Below, in pieces: positions 27,277 to 36,224 of a DNA stretch of 64,000 bases. Positions within the stretch are counted from its first letter, which is position 1. Each line of letters opens with the position of its first letter. Source of the stretch: an uncultured Alphaproteobacteria bacterium (lineage in GTDB: Bacteria > Pseudomonadota > Alphaproteobacteria > Rhizobiales > Aestuariivirgaceae). The DNA lies in contig CALMWF010000031.1 in the NCBI GenBank assembly GCA_937873445.1, forward strand, positions 1 through 64,000. The letters run 5' to 3'. The notes under the pieces are model-generated. The model was not told the origin of the DNA. It saw nothing but the letters and a program-made list of their open reading frames with translations, and made no database searches. Made by a program: the position numbers and the translations under genes.

Positions 27277-27313
27277 AGGCTCTGGGAAGCGCTGTCTTCC
27301 ACAGGGCCTTTTT
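27277..27313 (+). terminator. Intrinsic terminator after small gene 2
   Basis: AGGCTCTGGGAAG pairs with CTTCCACAGGGCCT (one G-U pair, one bulged A) around a six-base loop and is followed by TTTTT. It separates the small genes from the ssb promoter seven bases on. Confidence 0.85.
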
Positions 27314-27319
27314 CGTCAC

Positions 27320-27348
27320 TTGATGGGAACAAAAAAAGAACATATATT
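27320..27348 (+). promoter_or_regulatory. Predicted ssb promoter
   Basis: TTGATG (27320-27325), 17-bp spacer and TATATT (27343-27348) form a strong sigma70-type promoter. The LexA box lies wholly in the spacer. The predicted leader is about 94 bases long. Confidence 0.75.
27327..27341. promoter_or_regulatory. LexA (SOS) box upstream of ssb
   Basis: GAAC-A7-GAAC is a perfect GAAC-N7-GAAC, the complement of the alphaproteobacterial SOS box GTTC-N7-GTTC. Binding here would block polymerase between -35 and -10, making ssb DNA-damage inducible. Confidence 0.85.
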
Positions 27349-27448
27349 CTGTGTATGGGTTTCGGCGCGGGGGTGAAAGGCCGTTCCGCAGCCGCTAGAT
27401 CAGGATCAGTCGTGGAAGGCCCCTGGGGGCCAGGCAGAGGAGAGAACA

Positions 27449-27931
27449 ATGGCAGGCTCGGTGAACAAGGTCATTCTGGTGGGCAATCTGGGCCGCGACC
27501 CGGAGGTGCGCCACACCCAGGACGGCAAGACCATTGTCAATCTGTCACTGGCCACCAGCGAAAGCTGGAAGGACCGCAATTCCGGTGAGCGCAAGGAGCG
27601 CACCGAATGGCACCGGGTGGTGATTTTCAATGAGAACCTGGCGCGCATTGCCGAGCAGTATCTGAAGAAGGGCTCCACGGTTTACATCGAGGGCCAGTTG
27701 CAGACCCGCAAATACACCGACAAGGACGGGGTGGAAAAATATTCCACCGAAGTGGTGCTGCAGAATTTCCGGGGCGAACTGACGCTGCTGGGCGGCCGGC
27801 CGAGCGAGGGGGGCGGGGCCTCCTATGGCGGCGATGATTTCGGTGCCTCTGGCCCCATGGAGCGGCCGCGCGGCGGCGGTTCCAAGCCCGCCAGCTTCAC
27901 CCGCGATCTTGACGACGAAGTGCCGTTCTGA
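27449..27931 (+). CDS. ssb: Single-stranded DNA-binding protein
   Basis: Encodes 160 residues. The OB-fold covers residues 1-112 ([60 protein letters not shown]). A glycine/serine linker leads to the acidic tip DLDDEVPF, which docks partner proteins such as RarA, encoded about 9 kb upstream. The SOS box in its promoter predicts induction by DNA damage. The ribosome-binding site is AGAGGAGAG. Confidence 0.97.
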   Translation: MAGSVNKVILVGNLGRDPEVRHTQDGKTIVNLSLATSESWKDRNSGERKERTEWHRVVIFNENLARIAEQYLKKGSTVYIEGQLQTRKYTDKDGVEKYSTEVVLQNFRGELTLLGGRPSEGGGASYGGDDFGASGPMERPRGGGSKPASFTRDLDDEVPF

Positions 27932-27939
27932 GGCGCGCC

Positions 27940-29019
27940 ATGCGGCTTTGGCGGCGGCTTGTTCTTGCCGTGCTGGTGCTGCTGGCCGGGTGGGCCGGGG
28001 CGGTGCGGGCCGGAGAGGCAGTGCCGCCTGCCACCGTTGATGACCGGAGCGATGCGGCGGCGCTGGTGCGCTCGCTCTATAATGCCGTGACGCTGAAGGA
28101 CTATGCCCGCGCCTGGAGCTATTTCGGCACCCCACCGGCCCGTGATTTCGCCAGTTTCGTCAAGGGCTATGCAGCCACGGAGTTTGTGGCGGTGAAGCTG
28201 GGGCCGGTTGCTTCAGAAGGGGCCGCGGGCAGCAGCTATTATTCGGTGCCGGTGGCCCTTGCCGCCCATGAGCAGGGCGACACCGTGCGTTATTTTGCCG
28301 GCTGCTATGTGGTGCGGGGCGTCAACGGTGCCATTCAGGAGCCGCCCTATAACCCGCTGCACATCGAGCAGGCGAAGCTGAAGCCAGTGGCGGATTTTGC
28401 CATTCCCGATGAGGTGTTAAAATCCTGTGGCGGGGCAGTGGCAACGGATGCGGCAGCGGCACTGGAGAGGGTGCAGCGCCAGTTTGCGGCGGAGCAGCGG
28501 GTGGCCTGTGGGCTTGATGAGGAGGAGGCCGCACCCGGCTTGCTGCGCACGCCCGAGGTTCATGATCTCAGCTTCAAATTTGCCAGCGACGAGGCGGCGG
28601 CAAAGCCCCGCCATTACCGGCTCTATCACTTCCCCTGCCAGATCTACGCCTATAATGAATCGAGTGTCTTCTACCTTGAGGACGACATGGGCGCGGCCCA
28701 GCTTGTGAGCTTTGCCGAGCCGGTGGTGGAGGCGGCCTTCGCCGATGACGAGCAGACCAGACTTTCCGGCTGGAAGGTGACGGGGTTCACAGCCACGGCC
28801 ACCCTCATCAATGCCGATTTCGACGCCGCAAACCAGACCATTACGAGTTTCGCCAAGGGGCGCGGCATCGGCGATATTTTCTCCTCCGGCAGCTGGGATT
28901 TTGCCGAGGGCAGCTTCCGTCTGCGGGGCTGGCTTTACGACCCCACGGCGGATGAGCAGGAAGACCCGGTGACGGTCATCCGGGACGGCGTTGTCCAGCC
29001 GCCGGACCTGCCCAAGTAA
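27940..29019 (+). CDS. Exported protein with DUF1176-like C-terminal domain
   Basis: Encodes 359 residues beginning with a signal peptide (about 1-24, LVLAVLVLLAGWAGAVRA). Residues 37-90 (DAAALVRSLYNAVTLKDYAR) resemble an NTF2/SnoaL-type fold. The C-terminal part (YHFPCQIYAYNESSVFYLED, GFTATATLINADFDAANQTI, SFAKGRGIGDIFSSGSWDF) has the layout of DUF1176, though the usual GDCG cysteine is replaced. The function is unknown. It starts nine bases after ssb without a clear ribosome-binding site and is probably co-transcribed with it. Confidence 0.7.
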   Translation: MRLWRRLVLAVLVLLAGWAGAVRAGEAVPPATVDDRSDAAALVRSLYNAVTLKDYARAWSYFGTPPARDFASFVKGYAATEFVAVKLGPVASEGAAGSSYYSVPVALAAHEQGDTVRYFAGCYVVRGVNGAIQEPPYNPLHIEQAKLKPVADFAIPDEVLKSCGGAVATDAAAALERVQRQFAAEQRVACGLDEEEAAPGLLRTPEVHDLSFKFASDEAAAKPRHYRLYHFPCQIYAYNESSVFYLEDDMGAAQLVSFAEPVVEAAFADDEQTRLSGWKVTGFTATATLINADFDAANQTITSFAKGRGIGDIFSSGSWDFAEGSFRLRGWLYDPTADEQEDPVTVIRDGVVQPPDLPK

Positions 29020-29090
29020 GGCTTCCATTTCAGGGGCTTAGATTGCGGCAACCAGGCCGCCAAAGAGGTGCGGAACGGGCCTCGTTTTCG

Positions 29091-29119
29091 TTGCCCAATG
29101 AGGGGCCATCCGGTAGATT
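29091..29119 (+). promoter_or_regulatory. Predicted gyrA promoter
   Basis: TTGCCC (29091-29096), 17-bp spacer and TAGATT (29114-29119). Its position downstream of ATG 29068 argues that gyrA translation begins at GTG 29206 rather than at the upstream ATG. Confidence 0.55.
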
Positions 29120-29205
29120 TTGCTGGTCCTCGAATCGGACTTCCGGTGGTGGTTTCCGGCGGCTGCAGACGGGGGGGCGGGCTTGCCGCTTGCCAAGGAT
29201 TTCCG

Positions 29206-31911
29206 GTGACTGACAAGACTGACAAGACGGGCGGGCAGACGCCTGCCAATCCCCACGAAATTTCGCCCATCTCCATCGAAGACGAGATGCGCAAGAGCTA
29301 TCTCGATTACGCCATGAGCGTGATCGTGAGCCGGGCGCTGCCCGATGTGCGCGACGGCCTGAAGCCGGTGCACCGGCGCATTCTCTACACCATGGAGGAG
29401 AACGGCTTCTCGCCCGACAAGGCCTACAAGAAGTCGGCCCGCATCGTTGGCGATGTCATGGGTAAATATCACCCGCACGGCAACCTCGCCATTTATGACG
29501 CGCTGGTGCGCATGGCGCAGGATTTTTCGCTGCGCCTGCCGCTCATCGACGGCCAGGGCAATTTCGGTTCGGTGGACGGCGATCCGCCGGCCGCCGACCG
29601 CTATACGGAATCGCGCCTGGCCAAGGCGGCGGTGCCGCTGCTCGATGATCTCGACAAGGACACGGTGGAGTTCCAGCTCAACTACTCCAACGAGTTCCGC
29701 GAACCGGTGGTGCTGCCGGCCAAATATCCCAACCTGCTGGTCAATGGTTCGGGCGGCATTGCGGTGGGCATGGCCACCAACATGGCGCCGCATAATCTGG
29801 GCGAGGTCATTGACGCCACGGTGGCGCTGATCGACGACCCGGCCATCAGCATCGATGATCTGATGGCCCATATGCCGGGGCCGGATTTTCCCACCGGCGG
29901 CATCATTCTGGGGCGGGCCGGAATCCGCTCGGCCTTCCACACCGGGCGCGGCTCCATCACGCTGCGCGGGCGGGTGGCGGTGGAGGACATCCGCAAGGAC
30001 CGTGAAGCGCTCATCATCACCGAGATTCCCTATCAGGTGAACAAGGCGATGATGATCGAGCGCATCGCCGAACTGGTGCGCGAAAAGAAAATCGAAGGCA
30101 TTGCCGACATCCGCGACGAAAGCTCGCGCGAGGGCATGCGGGTGGTGATTGAACTGCGCCGCGACGCGGTGGCCGATGTGGTGCTGAACCAGCTTTACCG
30201 CCTGTCGGCACTGCAAAGCTCGTTCAGCGTCAACAACATTGCGCTGCTGGGCGGCCGCCCGGAACAACTCAATCTAAAGGACCTGCTCGCCGCCTTTGTG
30301 TCCTTCCGCGAGGAAGTGGTGACGCGGCGGGTGAAGTTCCTGCTGAAGAAGGCGCGCGACCGGGCCCATGTGTTGGTGGGTCTGGCAATTGCGGTGGCCA
30401 ATATTGATGAAGTCATCCGGCTCATCCGTTCGTCACGCGATGCGGGCGAGGCGCGCGAGGCCCTGATGGCGCGCGACTGGCCGGCCAGGGATCTGGCGCC
30501 GCTCATTGCGCTCATTGCCGATCCGCGCCACGTGCTGACGGCGGCCAACACCTATCGTCTGTCGGATGAGCAGGCCCGCGCCATTCTCGATCTTCGCCTG
30601 CAGCGGCTGACAGCCCTTGGCATGGAGGAAATCACCGCCGAACTGGAAAAACTGTCGAGCGAGATCAAGGACCATCTGGAAACGCTGTCGTCACGCGGGC
30701 GGGTGATGGACGTCATCAAGGGCGAACTGGCCGAGATCAAGAGCAGTTTTGCCACGCCGCGCAAGACCGAGATTGTCGAGAATGAAGGCGAGATCGAGGA
30801 CGAGGACCTGATCGCGCGCGAGGACATGGTGGTGACGGTGAGTCACGCGGGCTATGTCAAGCGCGTGCCGCTGTCGGCCTATCGGGCGCAGCGCCGCGGC
30901 GGCAAGGGGCGCACCGGTGTGCAAATGAAGGAAGAGGATTTCGTCACCAAGATGTTCGTGGCGAACACCCACACGCCGATCCTGTTCTTCTCGTCCACGG
31001 GCACGGTCTATCGCATGAAGACCTGGCGGCTGCCGGTGGGCAACCCGCAGTCGCGCGGCAAGGCCATGATCAATCTTCTGCCGCTGGAACAGGGCGAGCG
31101 CATCACCACCATTCTGCCGCTGCCGGAGGTGACGGAGGAGGGGGCCAGGCCCTATCTGATCTTCGCCACCACCTCGGGCTATGTGCGGCGCAATGACTTC
31201 GAGGATTTCGAGAGCATCAACCGCAACGGCAAGATGGCCATGAAGCTGGAGCCCGGCGAACAGATTGCCGGGGTGGACATCTGCACCGAGGGCGATGACG
31301 TGCTTCTGACCACGGCGCAGGGCCAGTGCATCCGCTTCGATGCCACGGATGTGCGGGTGTTCAAGGGCCGCGATTCCACCGGGGTCACCGGCATCAAGCT
31401 GGACAAGGGCGACCATGTGATTTCGCTGGCGGTGCTGACCCATGTGGAAGCCAGCCCGGACGAGCGTGCCGCCTACATCAAATACAGCCGCAACGGCGGC
31501 GACGAGGGCGAGGGCGGCGAGGACGAGGCGGCGGGCGATGTGGCGCTGGCGCCGGAGCGGCTGGCGGCCATGGCGGCGGCGGAACAGGTGGTGCTCACCG
31601 TGTCGGCCAATGGCTATGGCAAGCGCACCTCGGCCTATGAATACCGCATCACCAACCGCGGCGGCAAAGGCATTGTGGCTATGGTGGTGAACGAGCGCAA
31701 CGGGCCGCTGGTGGCGTCCTTCCCGGTGGTGGAGGAAGACGAGATCATGGTGGTGACCGACGGTGGCCAGCTGATCCGCTGTCCGGTGGATGACATCCGC
31801 AAGGCCGGGCGCAACACCCAGGGCGTCATCGTCATCAACGTGGCCGAGGATGAGCATGTGGTGTCGGTGGAGCGCCTGTCGGAGGACGGCGAGGGCGACG
31901 ATGACGCCTGA
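29206..31911 (+). CDS. gyrA: DNA gyrase subunit A
   Basis: Encodes 901 residues from GTG 29206, which follows AAGGA and the predicted promoter. The breakage-reunion domain has the catalytic tyrosine in [12 protein letters not shown] and the C-terminal beta-pinwheel carries the GyrA box QRRGGKG. Gyrase introduces negative supercoils using ATP with GyrB. The quinolone-determining helix reads [17 protein letters not shown]: Asn93 and Leu94 occupy the positions of Escherichia coli Asp82 and Ser83. Leucine at the serine position is a classic resistance change. An acidic insert ([13 protein letters not shown]) lies near residue 766. Confidence 0.97.
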   Translation: MTDKTDKTGGQTPANPHEISPISIEDEMRKSYLDYAMSVIVSRALPDVRDGLKPVHRRILYTMEENGFSPDKAYKKSARIVGDVMGKYHPHGNLAIYDALVRMAQDFSLRLPLIDGQGNFGSVDGDPPAADRYTESRLAKAAVPLLDDLDKDTVEFQLNYSNEFREPVVLPAKYPNLLVNGSGGIAVGMATNMAPHNLGEVIDATVALIDDPAISIDDLMAHMPGPDFPTGGIILGRAGIRSAFHTGRGSITLRGRVAVEDIRKDREALIITEIPYQVNKAMMIERIAELVREKKIEGIADIRDESSREGMRVVIELRRDAVADVVLNQLYRLSALQSSFSVNNIALLGGRPEQLNLKDLLAAFVSFREEVVTRRVKFLLKKARDRAHVLVGLAIAVANIDEVIRLIRSSRDAGEAREALMARDWPARDLAPLIALIADPRHVLTAANTYRLSDEQARAILDLRLQRLTALGMEEITAELEKLSSEIKDHLETLSSRGRVMDVIKGELAEIKSSFATPRKTEIVENEGEIEDEDLIAREDMVVTVSHAGYVKRVPLSAYRAQRRGGKGRTGVQMKEEDFVTKMFVANTHTPILFFSSTGTVYRMKTWRLPVGNPQSRGKAMINLLPLEQGERITTILPLPEVTEEGARPYLIFATTSGYVRRNDFEDFESINRNGKMAMKLEPGEQIAGVDICTEGDDVLLTTAQGQCIRFDATDVRVFKGRDSTGVTGIKLDKGDHVISLAVLTHVEASPDERAAYIKYSRNGGDEGEGGEDEAAGDVALAPERLAAMAAAEQVVLTVSANGYGKRTSAYEYRITNRGGKGIVAMVVNERNGPLVASFPVVEEDEIMVVTDGGQLIRCPVDDIRKAGRNTQGVIVINVAEDEHVVSVERLSEDGEGDDDA

Positions 31912-31922
31912 GCCCGCCTGAC

Positions 31923-32540
31923 ATGGTGCAGCCCGCCCTTCTTCTGGCCTTCATCGGCGCGACGCTCCTGCTGTTCCTCAAGCCGGGGCCGGCCATGTCG
32001 GTCATCATCGCCAACAGCGTCGGCTACGGCGTGCGCGGCGGCCTCATCACCGTCATCGGCAATGTGGTGGGCTTCGCGCTGATGGTGTCGGCGGCGGGCT
32101 TTGGCCTCGCCGGCCTCGCCCGGGTGATGCAGGACTGGTTTGATGTGGTGCGCATGGCGGGCGGCCTGTTTCTCATCTGGCTGGGCTATGCCCGGATCCG
32201 CCAGGCCGGACGCGGCACCGGCCAGATCATCAAGCCCACGGGGCACCTGCTGCGCGACGGCTTTCTGGTGGCGGTGGCCAACCCGGAGGTGATCTTCTTT
32301 CTCGCCGCCTTTCTGCCGCCCTTTGTGGACACCAGCCGCGCGGCCGGGCCGCAGCTTGTCATTCTGGGGCTGGCCTTTGTGGCGGTTTCGGCGGTGGCGG
32401 GCGCGGTGCTGGCGGTGGCGGCCGGGCGGGCGCGGGCCTTTCTCTCCGGTGACCGGCTGGTGATGCTTGACTATGTGTCGGGCGGGCTGCTGATTGTGGC
32501 GGGGATCATTCTGGGCTGGCCGAAACTGGGGGGAACATGA
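31923..32540 (+). CDS. LysE/RhtB-family exporter (first of two)
   Basis: Encodes 205 residues with about six membrane helices. The family signature is FLKPGPAMSVIIANSVGYGV near residues 18-37 (usual form PGPxxxxxxxxxxxxG). LysE-type carriers export amino acids or related compounds from the cytoplasm. It lies 11 bases after gyrA and overlaps the second exporter by ATGA. The substrate cannot be told from sequence. Confidence 0.88.
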   Translation: MVQPALLLAFIGATLLLFLKPGPAMSVIIANSVGYGVRGGLITVIGNVVGFALMVSAAGFGLAGLARVMQDWFDVVRMAGGLFLIWLGYARIRQAGRGTGQIIKPTGHLLRDGFLVAVANPEVIFFLAAFLPPFVDTSRAAGPQLVILGLAFVAVSAVAGAVLAVAAGRARAFLSGDRLVMLDYVSGGLLIVAGIILGWPKLGGT

Positions 32541-33148
32541 CGCTTGATGCCTTTCTGGCCTTCTGCGCCACGGCGGTGGCCCTGGCGGCGGTGCCGGGCC
32601 CCACGGTCACGGTGATCATTGCCAACAGCCTGCGCCACGGCTGGCGGGCGGGCATGGCCAATGTGCTGGGCACCCAGGCGGGCTTTCTCATCTGGCTGGC
32701 CATTGCCGCGCTGGGCCTGGGGGCGGCGGTCAAGGTCATGGGCGTGTGGTTTGACGTGCTGCGTTATGCCGGTGCGGCCTATCTGGTCTGGCTCGGCATC
32801 AAGATGCTGCGTTCACATGGCGATCTGGCGGTGGCGGTGGACCGGGCGCGCCCGGGGGGCAGCTTCTTCCTGCAGGGGTTTATCGTGATCTTGTCCAACC
32901 CCAAGATGCTGGTGCTGTTCGGGGCGCTCATTCCACCCTTCATTGCCGCGGGCGAGGCCGCGGTGCCGCAAATCCTGCTCCTCGGCCTGACCTTTATGGT
33001 GATTGCGGGGGTGGGCGATACGCTTTATGCGCTGGGGGCGGCCAAGGCCGGAAGTCTGCTGTCACGGTCCCGCATCCGCGCTCTCGAGGTGGTGAGCGGG
33101 CTGTTTCTGGTGGCGGGCGGCGTGTGGCTGGGGTTGCGCGGCAAATAG
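32537..33148 (+). CDS. LysE/RhtB-family exporter (second of two)
   Basis: Encodes 203 residues with the signature AAVPGPTVTVIIANSLRHGW near residues 17-36 and about six membrane helices. It is a diverged paralogue of the preceding gene, to which it is coupled by ATGA. The pair could act as a heteromer or have separate substrates. coaD follows after nine bases. Confidence 0.88.
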   Translation: MTLDAFLAFCATAVALAAVPGPTVTVIIANSLRHGWRAGMANVLGTQAGFLIWLAIAALGLGAAVKVMGVWFDVLRYAGAAYLVWLGIKMLRSHGDLAVAVDRARPGGSFFLQGFIVILSNPKMLVLFGALIPPFIAAGEAAVPQILLLGLTFMVIAGVGDTLYALGAAKAGSLLSRSRIRALEVVSGLFLVAGGVWLGLRGK

Positions 33149-33157
33149 GAGGGTTTC

Positions 33158-33661
33158 ATGGCGCGGTGCGGTTTCTATCCCGGAAGTTTCGATCCCATCA
33201 CCTATGGCCATCTCGACATCATTGCGCGCGCTGCCAAACTGGTGGACGAACTGGTGATCGGGGTGGGAGTGCATGCCTCCAAGCAGGCGCTGCTGGCGCC
33301 GGACCGGCGCGTGGCGCTGATCGAGGAGGTGGTGAAGGCGGTTGCCGCCGCCACCGGCTGCACCATCAGGGTTGTCACCTTTGACGGGCTGGCGGTGGAA
33401 GCCGCCCGCAAGGAAAAGGCGGAATTCCTGATCCGCGGCATCCGCGATGCCACCGACTTCGACTATGAAGTGAAAATGGCCCAGATGAACGCCGCCATGC
33501 GCAGTGATCTGGAGACGGTGTTTCTGGCCTCATCCACCAACACGCGGATGATTGCCTCGGTGCTGGTGAAGCAGGTGGCGCGCATGGGGGGCGATATCAC
33601 GCCGTTTGTGCCACCGGAGGCCCGCCAGGCGGTGACCACGGCGCTGAAATACGGATCCTGA
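33158..33661 (+). CDS. coaD: Phosphopantetheine adenylyltransferase
   Basis: Encodes 167 residues. It makes dephospho-CoA from 4'-phosphopantetheine and ATP, the fourth step of coenzyme A synthesis. The nucleotidyltransferase motif is FYPGSFDPITYGHLDII (residues 6-22), with the second conserved part FLIRGIRDATDFDYEVKMAQ and the C-terminal SVLVKQVARMGGDITPFVP. The ribosome-binding site is AGGAGGGTTTC. Confidence 0.97.
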   Translation: MARCGFYPGSFDPITYGHLDIIARAAKLVDELVIGVGVHASKQALLAPDRRVALIEEVVKAVAAATGCTIRVVTFDGLAVEAARKEKAEFLIRGIRDATDFDYEVKMAQMNAAMRSDLETVFLASSTNTRMIASVLVKQVARMGGDITPFVPPEARQAVTTALKYGS

Positions 33662-33751
33662 CGGCGGCCTCTCGCAGAATTTGACGGGGAGATTGCAGCC
33701 GGTGACGCGGCTCGCTATCCTTGGCTTTCGATTCAAAGGGAGTGATGCTGA

Positions 33752-34261
33752 ATGAAGCTGTGGGCTGTGCTGGGTATGGGTGTGATGCTGGCGGCGGTGC
33801 CAGCGCAGGCGGCAGACAAGCTGGTGGTGGAAACCAGCGATAATTGCAGCTTCACCATTGATCTGCGCGCCGATCTGGCGCCCAAGCATGTCGAGCGTGT
33901 GAGCGCACTGGCCCAGAAGGGCTTCTACAATGGGGTGGTGTTTCACCGCGTCATTGACGGCTTCATGGCCCAGACGGGCGACCCCACCGGCACCGGGGCG
34001 GGCGGCTCTGACCTGCCTGACCTGCCGGCTGAATTCAGCCAGGAGCATTTTGCCCGCGGGGTGGTGGGGGCGGCCCGCACCAGCGATCCCAATTCTGCCA
34101 ACAGCCAGTTTTTCATCATGTTCGCCGATGGCGGCTTCCTTGACGGGCAATATACGGTGTTCGGCAAGGTGAGTGAGGAGGGCATGGCCTGTGTGGACCG
34201 TATCGCCCGGGGCGAACCCCCGGAAAATCCTGACAAGATGACGAAGGTGACCGTGCAATGA
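33752..34261 (+). CDS. Periplasmic cyclophilin-type peptidyl-prolyl isomerase
   Basis: Encodes 169 residues with an N-terminal signal peptide (MKLWAVLGMGVMLAAVPAQA). The cyclophilin core has the catalytic arginine in VFHRVIDGFMAQTGDPTGTG and the NSANSQFFIMF segment. It catalyses cis-trans isomerisation of X-Pro bonds during folding in the periplasm. Its stop overlaps the next cyclophilin by ATGA; this exported/cytoplasmic pair is frequent in alphaproteobacteria. Confidence 0.94.
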   Translation: MKLWAVLGMGVMLAAVPAQAADKLVVETSDNCSFTIDLRADLAPKHVERVSALAQKGFYNGVVFHRVIDGFMAQTGDPTGTGAGGSDLPDLPAEFSQEHFARGVVGAARTSDPNSANSQFFIMFADGGFLDGQYTVFGKVSEEGMACVDRIARGEPPENPDKMTKVTVQ

Positions 34262-34749
34262 CGACCAGCGACCGTGAAAATGTGATTTACATGGACCTTG
34301 CCGATGCCCGCGGCACAGCCAAGGGCCGGGTGGTGATCAAGCTCCGCCCCGATCTGGCGCCGCTGCATGTGGCGCGGATCAAGGAACTGGCGCGGGAAGG
34401 CTTCTATGACGGGGTGCCCTTCCACCGCGTCATCGACGGCTTCATGGCCCAGGGCGGTGACCCCACCGGCACCGGCATGGGCGGCTCCAGCAAGCCCGAC
34501 CTGCCGGCGGAATTCTCGCTTGAGCCGCATGTGCGCGGCATCTGCTCCATGGCCCGCGCCCAGAACCCGAATTCGGCCAACAGCCAGTTCTTCATCTGCT
34601 TTGACGACGCCCGCTTCCTTGACCGGCAATATACGGTGTGGGGCGAGGTGAGCGAGGGCATGGAAGTGGTGGACGGCATCAAGCGCGGTGAACCGGTGGA
34701 ACAGCCGGACCGCATTGCCAAAATGCGCGTGGCAGCGGACGCGCGCTGA
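34258..34749 (+). CDS. Cytoplasmic cyclophilin-type peptidyl-prolyl isomerase
   Basis: Encodes 163 residues without a signal peptide. It has PFHRVIDGFMAQGGDPTGTG, NPNSANSQFFICFDDARFL and the C-terminal VDGIKRGEPVEQPDRIAKM. It is a close relative of the upstream gene and is translationally coupled to it. Its stop codon shares one base with the next start (TGATG). Confidence 0.95.
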   Translation: MTTSDRENVIYMDLADARGTAKGRVVIKLRPDLAPLHVARIKELAREGFYDGVPFHRVIDGFMAQGGDPTGTGMGGSSKPDLPAEFSLEPHVRGICSMARAQNPNSANSQFFICFDDARFLDRQYTVWGEVSEGMEVVDGIKRGEPVEQPDRIAKMRVAADAR

Positions 34750-35156
34750 TGGGCCGCCAGGGGGCGGCGGTCCTTGCAGCACTATTGGCATCGGCGCAAC
34801 CGGCCGCGGCTTCGGAGTGGCTGGTGTGCAAGGCTGAGGGCAGGCAGGGGCCGGAAATCCGGGTGCTGCTGGGGGCCATGAATGTCATTGCCGTGTCGCG
34901 GGTGGACCTGACGGCGGGCAGCCAGAACTGGTCCACCGATCCCGCGGTGGAAGGGGCAGGCGCTGATCGGGTTACCGTGGGCCAGGCCTTTGAGGATGAT
35001 CGTGGCATGATGATCGACCTGACGGATGAGGCCGTGGACAAGGTGGTGGCGGAGCTGCGCCTGAGCAAGGCTTCGGACGGCGGCGATGTGGCCATGGGCG
35101 GCACCCTGCTGGTGGCGGGCCATGGGGTGTGGCCGGTGGCCTGCATCGGGCCGTGA
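34749..35156 (+). CDS. Small exported protein of unknown function
   Basis: Encodes 135 residues. Residues 1-21 (MGRQGAAVLAALLASAQPAA) look like a signal peptide ending near AAAS. The mature part has two cysteines (LVCKAEG and VACIGP) that could form a disulphide, and a hydrophobic beta-rich composition (GGTLLVAGHGVWPVACIGP). I do not recognise a domain. TGATG coupling to the cyclophilin gene and the six-base gap to queA place it firmly in this operon. Confidence 0.75.
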   Translation: MGRQGAAVLAALLASAQPAAASEWLVCKAEGRQGPEIRVLLGAMNVIAVSRVDLTAGSQNWSTDPAVEGAGADRVTVGQAFEDDRGMMIDLTDEAVDKVVAELRLSKASDGGDVAMGGTLLVAGHGVWPVACIGP

Positions 35157-35162
35157 CCGGCC

Positions 35163-36224
35163 ATGCGGGTTTCTGATTTTGATTTCGATCTGCCGCCGGA
35201 GCGGATTGCACTTCGCCCCGCCAGCCCGCGCGAGGCGGCGAAGCTGCTGCTGGTGCCGCAGCAGGGTGACTTTGCCGACCATGTGGTGGCCGACCTGCCG
35301 GGCCTGTTGCGGGCCGGTGATGTACTGGTGTTCAATGACACCAGGGTGATCCCCGCCGCCCTGTCGGGCCACCGGGTGGGCCGGGGCGGGGCGGAACCGG
35401 CCATTGAGGTGCTGCTGCATCAGCGGCTGGACGGCAGCCGCTGGAAGGCCTTTGCCAAGCCGGGCAAGCGCCTGCAGGCGGGCGACCGCATCCGCTTCGG
35501 GGCTGAGGGGCGGGTCTGCCTTCTGGGGGTTCTGGACGCCACCGTGGCCGAAAAGGGCGAGGCGGGCGAGATCACGCTCGCCTTCGACTTTCACGGCGAG
35601 ATCCTGGACCAGGCCATTGCCGATCTGGGGCGCATGCCGCTGCCGCCCTATATTGAAGGCCGGCGTGAACAGGATGCCCAGGACCTTGCCGACTATCAGA
35701 CCGTCTATGCCGACCGGGCCGGTGCGGTGGCCGCGCCCACGGCCGGCCTGCACTTCACGCGCGCTTTGATGAAACAATTGCAAGACATTGGCGTGCAAGA
35801 GGAATTTGTCACGCTTCATGTGGGGGCGGGCACCTTTCTGCCGGTCAAGGCCGAGGACACATCGGCGCACAGGATGCATGCCGAATGGGGCGAGGTTTCC
35901 GCTGCGGTGGCAGCCCGGCTGCGGGCGGCGCGGGACGCGGGGCGGCGCGTCATCGCTGTCGGCACCACCTCGCTCAGGCTTCTGGAATCTTCGGGGCTGC
36001 AGCCCTTTTCCGGCAGCACCGACATTTTCATTACCCCCGGCCACCGCTTCACCACGGTGGACGCGCTTATCACCAATTTCCATCTGCCGCGCTCCACCCT
36101 GTTCATGCTGGTGTCGGCCTTTGCCGGGCTGGCGCGGATGAAGCAGGCCTATGGCCACGCCATTGCCCGGGGCTATCGCTTCTATTCCTATGGCGATGCC
36201 AGCCTGCTATTCCCGCCCGCATGA
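35163..36224 (+). CDS. queA: S-adenosylmethionine:tRNA ribosyltransferase-isomerase
   Basis: Encodes 353 residues. QueA converts preQ1-modified tRNA to epoxyqueuosine-tRNA using the ribosyl part of S-adenosylmethionine. Conserved parts are [71 protein letters not shown] and [20 protein letters not shown]. It overlaps tgt by ATGA, the two consecutive tRNA-modifying steps being encoded side by side in reverse pathway order. Confidence 0.97.
   Translation: MRVSDFDFDLPPERIALRPASPREAAKLLLVPQQGDFADHVVADLPGLLRAGDVLVFNDTRVIPAALSGHRVGRGGAEPAIEVLLHQRLDGSRWKAFAKPGKRLQAGDRIRFGAEGRVCLLGVLDATVAEKGEAGEITLAFDFHGEILDQAIADLGRMPLPPYIEGRREQDAQDLADYQTVYADRAGAVAAPTAGLHFTRALMKQLQDIGVQEEFVTLHVGAGTFLPVKAEDTSAHRMHAEWGEVSAAVAARLRAARDAGRRVIAVGTTSLRLLESSGLQPFSGSTDIFITPGHRFTTVDALITNFHLPRSTLFMLVSAFAGLARMKQAYGHAIARGYRFYSYGDASLLFPPA

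Noticed and set aside
29068-29205. N-terminal extension of GyrA from ATG 29068
   Set aside because: The added 46 residues are Gly/Arg/Cys-rich and unlike GyrA. The predicted promoter at 29091-29119 lies downstream of that ATG, and GTG 29206 has a ribosome-binding site.
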